DNA of 64,000 nt, taken from Halomonas ventosae (GTDB taxonomy: Bacteria; Pseudomonadota; Gammaproteobacteria; Pseudomonadales; Halomonadaceae). Every line of letters begins with the position of its first letter. Position 1 is the stretch's first letter. The notes beneath the pieces were generated by a model. It had not been told where the DNA came from and searched no databases. It saw only the letters and a program-made list of their open reading frames with translations. A program made the position numbers and the translations under genes. Where the stretch lies: assembly GCF_004363555.1 (NCBI RefSeq), contig NZ_SNZJ01000009.1, positions 103,551-167,550 on the forward strand, read 5' to 3'. Shown here piece after piece: positions 33,926-41,610 of this stretch.

Positions 33926-34939
33926 ATGATCGACCTGCGCAGCGACACCGTGACGCGGCCCACCCCGGCCATGCGCGAGGCCATGGCACGGGCCGAGGTC
34001 GGCGATGACGTCTGGGGCGACGACCCCACGGTCGCCGTCCTCGAGGCTGCGGTGGCCGAGCGGGCGGGCAAGGCCGCCGGGCTCTTCCTTCCCTCGGGCA
34101 CCCAGAGCAACCTGGCGGCCCTGCTGACGCACTGCCAGCGCGGCGACGAGTTCATCGCCGGCCAGCTCGCGCATATCTACCGCGACGAGGGTGGCGGTGC
34201 CGCGGCCCTCGGCGGCATCCAGGCCCAGCCCATCGAGCATGACCCCGATGGCACCCTCCCCCCGGACAAGGTGCAGGCCGCGATCAAGGGGGCGGACATC
34301 CACCATGCCCGGACGCGGCTGCTGGCCCTGGAGAACACCTTTCGCGGCCGGGTGCTGCCCGCCGACTACCAGGCCGAGGTCCTTGCCCTGGCACGCGCCC
34401 ATGGCCTGGCCACCCACCTGGACGGTGCCCGCCTGTTCAACGCGGCGGTGGCAAGCGGCCGGCCCCTGGCGGCGCTTTGCCAGGGCTTCGACTCCGTGTC
34501 GCTGTGCTTCTCCAAGGGGCTGGGGGCCCCGGTCGGCTCGGTGCTGGTGGGCGATGAGGCCTTCATCGCCCGGGCGCATCGCTGGCGCAAGACCCTGGGC
34601 GGCGGCATGCGCCAGGTCGGTATCCTGGCGGCGGGGTGTCACCATGCCCTGGACCATCACGTCGAGCGGCTGGCCGAGGATCACGCCCATGCCCGGCAGC
34701 TGGCCGAGGGGCTGGCCGATATCGACGGGGTCGTGTTGCAGGCCTGCGATACCAACATGGTATTCCTGGCGGTGCCCGAGGCCGATGGCCGGGCACTGGA
34801 GGCGCACCTGGCAGCCCGGGGGATCCTGGCGGCCGTGAGCGCGACCACCCGCCTGGTCCTGCACCTGGACGTCAGCGACGACGACATCCCCCGCATCCTG
34901 GCCGCCTTCAGGAGCTTCGTGGCCCGCTCGGGGGCCTGA
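33926..34939 (+). CDS. ltaE: low-specificity L-threonine aldolase
   Basis: A 337-residue fold-type I PLP enzyme that splits L-threonine or L-allo-threonine (and other beta-hydroxy amino acids) into glycine and an aldehyde. It begins IDLRSDTVTRPTPAMREAM, and the PLP lysine is Lys197 in SLCFSKGLGAP, the same number as in E. coli LtaE. The ATG at 33926 has GAGG upstream; an in-frame TTG lies 6 nt earlier. Together with the glyoxylate aminotransferase it would feed a common glycine pool, though the hairpin upstream means cotranscription is uncertain. Confidence 0.9.
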   Translation: MIDLRSDTVTRPTPAMREAMARAEVGDDVWGDDPTVAVLEAAVAERAGKAAGLFLPSGTQSNLAALLTHCQRGDEFIAGQLAHIYRDEGGGAAALGGIQAQPIEHDPDGTLPPDKVQAAIKGADIHHARTRLLALENTFRGRVLPADYQAEVLALARAHGLATHLDGARLFNAAVASGRPLAALCQGFDSVSLCFSKGLGAPVGSVLVGDEAFIARAHRWRKTLGGGMRQVGILAAGCHHALDHHVERLAEDHAHARQLAEGLADIDGVVLQACDTNMVFLAVPEADGRALEAHLAARGILAAVSATTRLVLHLDVSDDDIPRILAAFRSFVARSGA

Positions 34940-34973
34940 GCGGGCCGTTCATCATTCACAGGAGACCCCTTCC

Positions 34974-35498
34974 ATGGCGATCTATCAGTACGGCGAGGAC
35001 CGCCCCGCAATCGGTGACGACGTCTACGTGGCCGAGACGGCCGACGTGATCGGCCGGGTCACCCTCAAGCGCAATGCCAGCGTCTGGTACCAGGCGGTGC
35101 TGCGCGGGGACACCGACCACCTCGAGGTGGGCGAGGGCAGCAATATCCAGGACGGGGCGGTGCTGCACGCCGACCCCGGCTACCCGCTGACGGTCGGCAC
35201 GGGCGTGACCGTGGGCCACCAGGCCATGCTGCACGGCTGCACCATCGGCGACGGCAGCCTGGTGGGGATCCAGGCGGTGATCCTCAACGGGGCGGTGATC
35301 GGCAACAACTGCCTGGTGGCGGCCGGGGCCGTGGTCAAGGAGGGGGCCAGCTTCCCCGACAACTCGCTGATCGTGGGGGCGCCGGCCAGGGTGGTGCGCG
35401 AGCTCTCCGAGGAGGCCATCGAGGGCCTCAGGAAGAATGCCGAGGGCTACGTGGAACGCGGCCGGCGTCATGCCACGGATCTCAGGCGGATCGACTGA
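34974..35498 (+). CDS. gamma-class carbonic anhydrase family protein
   Basis: A 174-residue left-handed beta-helix protein with repeating hexapeptide turns (for example VIGRVTLKRNASVWYQAVLRGD and NIQDGAVLHADPGYPLTVG). The metal histidine region is GVTVGHQAMLHGCTIGDGSLVG, giving the spaced histidines expected for Cam/YrdA-type proteins. It probably hydrates CO2 or acts as a related acyl or metal-binding protein; activity of YrdA-type members is often unproven. It lies 34 nt after ltaE and ends at a strong bidirectional terminator. Confidence 0.85.
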   Translation: MAIYQYGEDRPAIGDDVYVAETADVIGRVTLKRNASVWYQAVLRGDTDHLEVGEGSNIQDGAVLHADPGYPLTVGTGVTVGHQAMLHGCTIGDGSLVGIQAVILNGAVIGNNCLVAAGAVVKEGASFPDNSLIVGAPARVVRELSEEAIEGLRKNAEGYVERGRRHATDLRRID

Positions 35499-35537
35499 TT
35501 CCCGCGGCCTGGCCGGGCCTGGTGGCAGGCCGGAAAC

Positions 35538-35574
35538 GACACAGCCCCCACGGCCAGGCCGTGGGGGCTGTGTC
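35538..35574. terminator. bidirectional terminator between the carbonic anhydrase gene and lactate permease
   Basis: Eighteen bases at 35538-35555 are perfectly complementary to 35557-35574, with the innermost pairs forming the loop. It stands between two convergent genes. No long T-run is present on either side. Confidence 0.75.
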
Positions 35575-35591
35575 GGTGAGGCAGGTGGCGA

Positions 35592-37292
35592 TCAGCCCAG
35601 TCGCAGCAGCGGGTCGCCGATGCCCAGCACATAGAAGGCCACCAGGCCGATGATCCCCGTGAAGACGAGGTAATAGATCGTCGGCAGGATGGTCTTGCGG
35701 ATGGTCTCGCCCTCGCGGCCCAGCAGGCCCACCGTGGCCGAGGCCGCCACCACGTTATGGATGGCGATCATGTTGCCCGCCGCGGCGCCCACGGCCTGCA
35801 GCGCCACCATGAAGGCGGTGGAGAGGCCGAGCTGCTGGGCGACGTTGAACTGGAAGTCGGAGAGCATCAGGTTGGAGACGGTGTTGGAGCCGGCGATGAA
35901 GGCGCCCAGGGCACCCACGGCCGGGGCGAAGAACGGGTAGACCCCGCCCACGCTGTCGGCCACGAGCTGGGCCATGGCCACCGGCATGGAGACCAGGTCG
36001 GCGGCGTTGACGCCGGAGTTGATCAGGATCCGCACCATGGGGATGGTGAAGATCAGCACGAAGCCGGCGCCGAAGATGGTCCGGGTGGACTCGCCGAAGG
36101 CGGCCTTGAGCTCACCGAGGCGCATGCGATGCAGCAGGGCGGTGAGCAGCACCACCATCAGCAGGATCCCGCCGGGCAGGTAGAGCGGCTGGATGCTGCC
36201 GGAGACGCCCGCCTCGCCGAGGATGTCGGTCCAGCCGAAGGCGAACGAGGTCAGGGCATTCTTGAACGGCTCGATGGTGCGCGAGGCGACCAGGATCACC
36301 GCCAGCAGCACATAGGGCACCCAGCCCATCAGGGTGGACATCGGGGCCTTGCCGGTGACCTCGTCCAGCTTGATCTCGAGCTTGCCGATCCAGGCATCGG
36401 GCCAGGAGGTGCTCTCCGGGAAGTCCCAGGTGTCCTTGGGGATCAGGAAGCCGCGGCGGGCGGCCGGCACGACGATGGCCAGGCCGACCATGGCGCCGAT
36501 CATCGACGGGAACTCCGGCCCCAGCAGCACGCCGGCCAGCATGTAGGGCACCACGAAACTGATGCCGGCGAAGATGGCGAAGGGGGCGATGGAGAGGCCC
36601 TCCTTCCAGGAGCGGTTGGCGCCGAAGAAGCGCACCATGATCACCACCATGATCAGCGGCATCAGGATGCCGACGATGCCGTGGATCACCGCGACCTCAC
36701 CGGCGATCAGGCGGAAGTACTCCATCCATCCGGCGCCGCCGGCTTCCAGGGTCTCGGTGATGCCAATGCGGTCCAGGCCGCCGGAGACCCCCACCACGAT
36801 CGGGGTGCCCACGGCGCCGAAGGAGACCGGGGTGGACTGGATCATCATGCCCACCACCACGGCGGCCAGCGCCGGGAAGCCCAGCGCCACCATCAGCGGG
36901 GCGGCCACGGCGGCGGGCGTGCCGAAGCCGGAGGCACCCTCGATGAAGCAGCCGAACAGCCAGGCGACGATGATCGCCTGGACGCGGCGGTCCGGGCTGA
37001 TCCCCGAGAAGCCGTTACGGATGGCCTTGATCCCACCCGAATGCTTCAGGGTGTTGAGCAGCAGGATGGCGCCGAAGATGATCCACAGGATCGCCACCGT
37101 CAGGATCAGGCCCTGCAGGGTCGAGGCCAGCACCCGGGAGAAGGTCATCTCCCAGGCGAGCAGCCCGATCAGCGCGGTGACCACGAAGACCACCGGCATG
37201 GCGGTCCTGGCGGGCATGCGAAAGCCGATCAGCAGCACACCGGCCAGCACCAGGGGCACGAAGGCGAGCAGCGCGAGTGTCGTTTCGTTCAT
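35592..37292 (-). CDS. lldP: L-lactate permease LctP/LldP
   Basis: A 566-residue inner-membrane transporter of the lactate permease family with about 13 hydrophobic segments. It includes [37 protein letters not shown] and the C-terminal [18 protein letters not shown]. Relatives import lactate and often glycolate with protons. It has no lactate dehydrogenase next to it, but glcDEF (glycolate, D-lactate) and the FAD/Fe-S dehydrogenase lie 13-19 kb away and could use its substrate. A TGGTATGACCA operator upstream suggests LldR/GlcC-type control. Confidence 0.92.
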   Translation of the reverse strand: MNETTLALLAFVPLVLAGVLLIGFRMPARTAMPVVFVVTALIGLLAWEMTFSRVLASTLQGLILTVAILWIIFGAILLLNTLKHSGGIKAIRNGFSGISPDRRVQAIIVAWLFGCFIEGASGFGTPAAVAAPLMVALGFPALAAVVVGMMIQSTPVSFGAVGTPIVVGVSGGLDRIGITETLEAGGAGWMEYFRLIAGEVAVIHGIVGILMPLIMVVIMVRFFGANRSWKEGLSIAPFAIFAGISFVVPYMLAGVLLGPEFPSMIGAMVGLAIVVPAARRGFLIPKDTWDFPESTSWPDAWIGKLEIKLDEVTGKAPMSTLMGWVPYVLLAVILVASRTIEPFKNALTSFAFGWTDILGEAGVSGSIQPLYLPGGILLMVVLLTALLHRMRLGELKAAFGESTRTIFGAGFVLIFTIPMVRILINSGVNAADLVSMPVAMAQLVADSVGGVYPFFAPAVGALGAFIAGSNTVSNLMLSDFQFNVAQQLGLSTAFMVALQAVGAAAGNMIAIHNVVAASATVGLLGREGETIRKTILPTIYYLVFTGIIGLVAFYVLGIGDPLLRLG

Positions 37293-37637
37293 GGAGGGGT
37301 TCCTTTCGCGTTGGAACGGTTGGTCGTGGAGCCTCCCCGACCGGGCGGGGCATGAAGAAGGCGCACCTTAAGCCCAGGCGTCCGGCTTGGCCATCGCTGG
37401 ATAACTGGTATGACCAATCTGTGCAGGCGTCCGTTTCCACCAGGTTTTCATGAAATATTCGCTGATTCAGGGGTTTCCGTGGCATGCCGGCAGGCGGCTT
37501 CCTCTCCCGCCCGCGCGGGATCTTAGACTAATGGACAAGTCGCCGTCGCCGGGCGACACGCCTGCGACGGCGTTGGCGGTGTTCGGCAAAGGCTGGCACT
37601 ATCGGGCCATACCCATGACCGGATACGAGGAGATGGC
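37293..37637. other. divergent intergenic region, lactate permease / glutathione transferase
   Basis: This 345-bp gap holds the promoter side of lldP, with a FadR-type operator at 37403-37420, and the leader of the first glutathione-transferase gene. A small inverted repeat GTCGCCG/CGGGCGAC occurs near 37542-37558. I see no further gene. Confidence 0.5.
37403..37420. promoter_or_regulatory. candidate LldR/PdhR-type operator upstream of lldP
   Basis: TGGTATGACCA at 37406-37416, inside AACTGGTATGACCAATC, fits the TGGTNNNACCA consensus of the PdhR/LldR/GlcC regulators and matches the glcD-glcC site at 22256. It lies about 110 bp upstream of the lldP start. Confidence 0.7.
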
Positions 37638-38345
37638 ATGACACGGGTGCTCTTTGATCTCTGCGGCATCGATGAGGGGCTGCGCTTCTCGCCCTACTGC
37701 TGGCGCGTGCGCTACGCCCTGGCCCACAAGGGGCTGGAGGTTCAGACGCGGCCCTGGCGCTTTACCGAGAAGCAGGCCCTGGCCTTCGCCGACCATGACA
37801 AGGTGCCGGTGCTGGTCGACGGCGACGAGGTGGTCACCGACAGCTACGAGATCCTGCGCTACCTCGACCGCACCTATCCCGAGGCGCCGCTGCTGGGCGA
37901 GGGGCTGGCCGAGGCGCGGGGGCACTTCTTCAAGCACTATGCCGAGCGTTCGCTGGCCCCGGCGATGATGCGCACCATCATCATGGACCTGCTCAACGCC
38001 ATCCATCCCGGCGACCGGGCCTACTTCCGCGAGACCCGCGAGAAGCGCTTCGGGCGCACCCTGGAGGAGTTCCACTCGCCGGCCAAGGGCCTGGCCCAGC
38101 TGGATGCGGCCCTGGAACCGCTGCGCGGTCGGCTCAAGGAGGCCGACTACCTCGACGGCGAGGCCCCGGCCGGCGCCGACTACCTGGTCTTCGGCAGCTT
38201 CATGTGGGCACGCTGCGTCTCCAGCGCCGACCTGGTCTCCAACGCCGACCCGGTTCATGGCTGGCTCGAGCGCATGCTCGACCAGCATGGCGGCCTGGGG
38301 CGCAAGGCCCTGCGCATCACCGACATCGAGGGGGCCTATCGCTGA
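37638..38345 (+). CDS. glutathione S-transferase family protein (LigE-like)
   Basis: A 235-residue two-domain protein. The thioredoxin-like N-terminal domain (residues about 1-80) has FSPYCWRVRYALAHKGLEVQ, the KVPVLVDG cis-proline turn and the DSYEILRYLDRTYP glutathione-binding motif. A helical C-terminal domain follows. It resembles beta-etherase/LigE-type and YghU-like transferases, but the substrate is unknown. GAGGAG lies 7 nt before the ATG. The second glutathione transferase follows after 25 nt, which suggests an operon for electrophile or disulfide detoxification. Confidence 0.82.
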   Translation: MTRVLFDLCGIDEGLRFSPYCWRVRYALAHKGLEVQTRPWRFTEKQALAFADHDKVPVLVDGDEVVTDSYEILRYLDRTYPEAPLLGEGLAEARGHFFKHYAERSLAPAMMRTIIMDLLNAIHPGDRAYFRETREKRFGRTLEEFHSPAKGLAQLDAALEPLRGRLKEADYLDGEAPAGADYLVFGSFMWARCVSSADLVSNADPVHGWLERMLDQHGGLGRKALRITDIEGAYR

Positions 38346-38370
38346 GGCGAAGGGCCCGAGGAGCAGAACC

Positions 38371-39060
38371 TTGATCGACCTCTACTACTGGACGACGCCC
38401 AACGGGCACAAGGTCTCGATCTTCCTGGAGGAGGCGGGACTCGAGTATGTCGTCAAGCCGGTCAATATCGGCCGTGGCGAGCAGTTTGCCGAGGCGTTCC
38501 TCGAGATCGCCCCCAACAACCGCATCCCGGCCATCGTCGACCGGGCGCCGGCGGACGGCGGCCAGCCCCTGGGGCTGTTCGAGTCGGGGGCGATCCTCGA
38601 GTACCTGGCCGACAAGACCGGCCGCTTCCTGCCCGCTGCCGGGCGCGAGCGCTATGTGGTACTGCAGTGGCTCTACTGGCAGATGGGCGGGCTGGGGCCC
38701 ATGGCCGGTCAGGCCCATCATTTCCGCCACTATGCGCCGCAGACCATTGACTACGCCGTCGAACGCTATGTCCGGGAGACCGCCCGTCTCTACGGCGTGC
38801 TGGACCGACGCCTGCAGGACCACGACTACCTGGGGGGCGACGCCTACTCCATTGCCGACATGGCGACCTACCCCTGGGTGAGATCCTGGGAGAGGCAGGG
38901 CCAGGACATCGAGGCGTTTCCCGAGGTAGTGCGCTGGATGCGGGCCATCGAGGCACGCCCCGCGGTGCAGCGGGCCTATGCGCTGGTCGAGCGGGTCAAC
39001 CCGAGCAGCGGGGTGGAGATGGACGAGGAGGCCCGCCGCCACCTGTTCGGCGAGCACTGA
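38371..39060 (+). CDS. yfcG: glutathione S-transferase, YfcG-like disulfide-bond reductase
   Basis: A 229-residue Nu-class glutathione transferase. The N-terminus MIDLYYWTTPNGHKVSIFLEEAGLEY and the PNNRIPAIVDRAPADGG segment match E. coli YfcG, which binds two glutathiones and reduces disulfides. The start is an unusual TTG at 38371: GAGGAG lies 7 nt upstream and this start gives the exact YfcG N-terminus, whereas there is no ATG nearby. The ESGAILEYLADKTG motif binds glutathione. It ends at a GC-rich hairpin (39086-39109). Confidence 0.87.
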   Translation: MIDLYYWTTPNGHKVSIFLEEAGLEYVVKPVNIGRGEQFAEAFLEIAPNNRIPAIVDRAPADGGQPLGLFESGAILEYLADKTGRFLPAAGRERYVVLQWLYWQMGGLGPMAGQAHHFRHYAPQTIDYAVERYVRETARLYGVLDRRLQDHDYLGGDAYSIADMATYPWVRSWERQGQDIEAFPEVVRWMRAIEARPAVQRAYALVERVNPSSGVEMDEEARRHLFGEH

Positions 39061-39085
39061 ACGCCATGCTCTCGCCCCTCCCCAC

Positions 39086-39109
39086 GACGCCCGGCCCCGG
39101 CCGGGCGTC
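39086..39109 (+). terminator. hairpin after yfcG
   Basis: GACGCCCGG (39086-39094) pairs with CCGGGCGTC (39101-39109) around a 6-base loop. There is no T-run, so termination may be partial. Confidence 0.5.
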
Positions 39110-39140
39110 ATGGTTCATGGCCGACGGCGCGGCGGAAGGC

Positions 39141-39199
39141 CTGCAATTCCCGCTGCATGTTGCACTGCACAAAAAGGCCTGCTATGTTGCATTGCAACA
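39141..39199. promoter_or_regulatory. TGCA-rich repeats upstream of the phasin gene, candidate PhaR sites
   Basis: TGTTGCACTGCACA (39158-39171) and TGTTGCATTGCAACA (39185-39199) are near-copies; the second has perfect GTTGCA/TGCAAC arms. More TGCA steps occur at 39141-39157. TGC-rich repeats are known targets of the phasin repressor PhaR in other bacteria, so autoregulated polyhydroxyalkanoate-linked control is likely. Confidence 0.5.
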
Positions 39200-39244
39200 C
39201 GGGGTGACAGGCCCCCGGAGTCCCACCACAGATGGAGGTGTTTC

Positions 39245-39601
39245 ATGAGCAAGGCAACCACCCAGCAGGCCACCGAACAGTTCGAGTCCATGTTCGTGGC
39301 ACCCGCACGCAGCTTCGGCGCCCTCAACCTCGACTACACCGAGAAGCTGGTCGCCGCCCAGTTCGACGCGGTGCGCGCCCTGACCGACATGGGCCTGGCC
39401 CAGGCCCGCGGCTGGCTGGACGTGCGTGACGCCGACAGCCTGAAGTCTGTCGTGGTGTCCCAGCAGAAGGCCAGCCAGGACGTGGGCGAGCGCCTGCGCG
39501 GCGACGCCGAGAAGATCATGAGCCTGAGCCAGGAGTACGTCCAGAAGAGCCAGAAGCTCGCCGAGGACGGCATCAAGGCGGCCACCACGGCAGCCAAGTA
39601 A
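39245..39601 (+). CDS. phaP: phasin family protein (polyhydroxyalkanoate granule-associated)
   Basis: A 118-residue amphipathic helical protein of the Phasin_2 type. It shows AARSFGALNLDYTEKLVAAQFDA-like spacing (residues about 20-43), a central hydrophobic helix and a lysine/alanine-rich end (EDGIKAATTAAK). Phasins coat PHA granules and control their size and number, and many Halomonas species accumulate PHB. No PHA synthase is adjacent. It is preceded by TGCA-rich repeats, and GGAGG lies before the ATG at 39245. It appears monocistronic. Confidence 0.85.
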   Translation: MSKATTQQATEQFESMFVAPARSFGALNLDYTEKLVAAQFDAVRALTDMGLAQARGWLDVRDADSLKSVVVSQQKASQDVGERLRGDAEKIMSLSQEYVQKSQKLAEDGIKAATTAAK

Positions 39602-39628
39602 GCTCCCTGGCCATCGAGCATGGCAAGC

Positions 39629-39649
39629 GCCGGCCCCGGCCGGCTTTCA
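39629..39649 (+). terminator. possible terminator after the phasin gene
   Basis: GCCGG (39629-39633) and CCGGC (39640-39644) form a short GC stem around CCCCGG, followed by TTTC. Weak but well placed. Confidence 0.45.
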
Positions 39650-39705
39650 CGGGCCGTCACCCTCGGGTGGCGCCCGTGTTCTTTTTTGCGGGCCCGCTGC
39701 CCGCC

Positions 39706-40329
39706 TCAGCCGTGCTCGCTGCCCAGCAGCGCGATGACCTCCTCGTCCTCCACCTGCCCGAAGTCGGCGAAGAACTGCCCCACGGCCCTGAAGTTCCAGG
39801 GCGTCTCCAGGCAGACCACCTCGTCGGCCAGCGCCTCGAGCCGTGCCACCGTATCCGGCGGCGCCGCCCCCATGGCGGCGATCAGCTTCTGCGGACCCCG
39901 TGATCTCAGGGTGCTCAGCGCCGCGGCCATGGTGGCGCCGGTGGCGCTGCCGTCATCCACCACCACCACGATGCGCCCCTTCGGGTCGATGGGGGCGCGC
40001 ACCGGCGTGTAGCGGCGGCGGCGCTCCTCGAGCAGGGCGCGCTGCCGCTCCGTCTCGCGGGTCACCGCCTCCTCGCGGTAGTGCCGCGCCGCCTCCTCCA
40101 GCGCCACGCTGCCATCCTCGCTGACCGCGCCGATGGCATATTCGGGATTCCCCGGCGCCCCCAGCTTGCGCACCAGCACCACGTCCAGGTCGCCCTCCAG
40201 GGCGTCGGCGATCAGCCGTCCCATGGGCACAGCACCCCGCGGGATGGCCAGGATCAGCGGATCGTGCCCCCTCAGGTGGGAGAGGCGTCGCGCGAGGCGC
40301 TCGGCGGCATCGAGTCGATCACGGAACAT
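39706..40329 (-). CDS. phosphoribosyltransferase-fold protein
   Basis: A 207-residue type I PRTase-fold protein. The PRPP loop is recognisable as RIVVVVDDGSATGATMAAAL (about residues 127-146), and LAIPRGAVPMGRLIADAL near the N-terminus is the usual flexible-loop region. It belongs to the stand-alone putative PRTase group often annotated as erythromycin-esterase- or dienelactone-linked; the base substrate is unknown. The start at 40329 has GAGGAG 8 nt upstream. It lies next to the purine cluster and could be a salvage enzyme, but the TTGTATACAA-type site in the gap is nearer to tsx. Confidence 0.78.
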   Translation of the reverse strand: MFRDRLDAAERLARRLSHLRGHDPLILAIPRGAVPMGRLIADALEGDLDVVLVRKLGAPGNPEYAIGAVSEDGSVALEEAARHYREEAVTRETERQRALLEERRRRYTPVRAPIDPKGRIVVVVDDGSATGATMAAALSTLRSRGPQKLIAAMGAAPPDTVARLEALADEVVCLETPWNFRAVGQFFADFGQVEDEEVIALLGSEHG

Positions 40330-40440
40330 GACGGTGCTCCTCGTAGGGAAGGCGTGTCTCCAGTGTAGGCCGCCCCGTACGCGGTGCGAAACGCTCGTCC
40401 GGCGCGGATGTCGGCCTTGCCCGATCCCTGATGTATTTAA

Positions 40441-40466
40441 TGGAAAATATTTCCGGTATACAAAAT
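40441..40466. promoter_or_regulatory. two adjoining palindromes upstream of the Tsx-like gene
   Basis: TGGAAA-ATA-TTTCC (40441-40454) is followed directly by CGGTATACAAAA, a variant of the TTGTATACAA motif (core GTATAC at 40456-40461). The first resembles the glcC element at 22283. The second is the leftmost member of the purine-regulon motif set. Confidence 0.6.
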
Positions 40467-40577
40467 GTTTGTGTAGTGTAAGACATGAAGCCGGGCCGAG
40501 TGTCGACCAGGCATCGCCGGCCACGCCGGCCCGGCAGGACCGTCTCGCGACAACACCAACAACCGGAGATGCTTCCC

Positions 40578-41438
40578 ATGCTCGATCGTCCCTTCCGCCA
40601 GGCCGCCGCCGGCATGGCGCTGCTGGCCACCCTCGCGACCGGGGCGGCCCAGGCGGCCGACTGGAGCGATACCGCCATCGGCTATCGCTACGGCACCCAG
40701 TTCCACGAGCCCGGCAATCCCGATCGGGTGGCAAAGCACGTCCTGCAGGTCACCCATGCCAGCGGCTATTCACTGGGCCAGAACTTCCTCAACCTCGACC
40801 TTCTGCAGTCGGATAGTGCCGACCCGGCCAGCGGCAGCAGCGGCGCCACCGAGGCCTACCTGGTCTACCGTCACCAGCTCCACGCCGGCAAGCTCCTCGC
40901 ATCGCCGATCGCCTTCGGCCCGGTCAGGGACATGGCCCTGACGGCCGGCATCGACCTCAATACCAAGAACACGGCCTTCGCCCCACGCAAGCGCCAGCTG
41001 CTGGTGGGGCCGACCCTCAAGTTCGACGTGCCGCGCGGCTTCGTCGACCTGAGCCTCTTCTACAGCCGTGAGTGGAACCACTGTGGCCTCGACGCCTGTG
41101 GCCCGCCCGGCAACCGTAACAGCCTCGCCTTCGACCCCTATTACCAGCTCAACCTGGCCTGGGGGCTGCCGTTCGAGGCGGGCGCGCTGCCGATGAAGTT
41201 CCAGGGCTTCTTCAACCTCAACGGCGAGAAGGGCGACGACTATTTCGGGGCGGCTACCGAGGCCGAGCAGCTGATGCGCTCCAGCCTGATGCTGGACGTG
41301 GGGCGGCTGGCCGGGGGTGGCGAGAACACCCTCTGGGTCGGCGCCGGCTACGAGTATTGGCGCAACAAGTTCGGCAACCACGGCAAGCCGGGTGTGGACA
41401 CCGATGCCCTGATGGTCCAGCTGGAGTGGCACCTCTAG
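40578..41438 (+). CDS. Tsx-like nucleoside-specific outer-membrane channel
   Basis: A 286-residue outer-membrane beta-barrel precursor. A signal peptide runs to about residue 23 (LLATLATGAAQA, then ADW). The mature part has alternating aromatic strands (SDTAIGYRYGTQFHEPGNPD; NTLWVGAGYEYWRNKFGN) and ends in the barrel signal LEWHL. It belongs to the nucleoside-specific channel-forming (Tsx/OmpK) family. ATG 40578 is preferred over 40569 because CCGGAG is 9 nt upstream. Ahead of the purine permease, it probably lets purines or ureides cross the outer membrane. Confidence 0.85.
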   Translation: MLDRPFRQAAAGMALLATLATGAAQAADWSDTAIGYRYGTQFHEPGNPDRVAKHVLQVTHASGYSLGQNFLNLDLLQSDSADPASGSSGATEAYLVYRHQLHAGKLLASPIAFGPVRDMALTAGIDLNTKNTAFAPRKRQLLVGPTLKFDVPRGFVDLSLFYSREWNHCGLDACGPPGNRNSLAFDPYYQLNLAWGLPFEAGALPMKFQGFFNLNGEKGDDYFGAATEAEQLMRSSLMLDVGRLAGGGENTLWVGAGYEYWRNKFGNHGKPGVDTDALMVQLEWHL

Positions 41439-41567
41439 CACGAGCGGCGATCACGGGGCCCCGTCCGACTGACGGCGGGCGGGAGCCGCGGGCCAGGCCC
41501 GACCATGACGGCGTACGACTTTGTGAGTAAGCGCATTCCAAAGTGTGCGACAGTGTGCCAGGGTCTC

Positions 41568-41577
41568 TTGTATACAA
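41568..41577. promoter_or_regulatory. TTGTATACAA operator upstream of the purine permease
   Basis: A perfect 10-bp palindrome, the best match to the motif set. It lies 34 bp before the preferred permease start. Confidence 0.75.
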
Positions 41578-41610
41578 ACGATGGCGATAATAACAGCAGT
41601 GGTCTTACCC

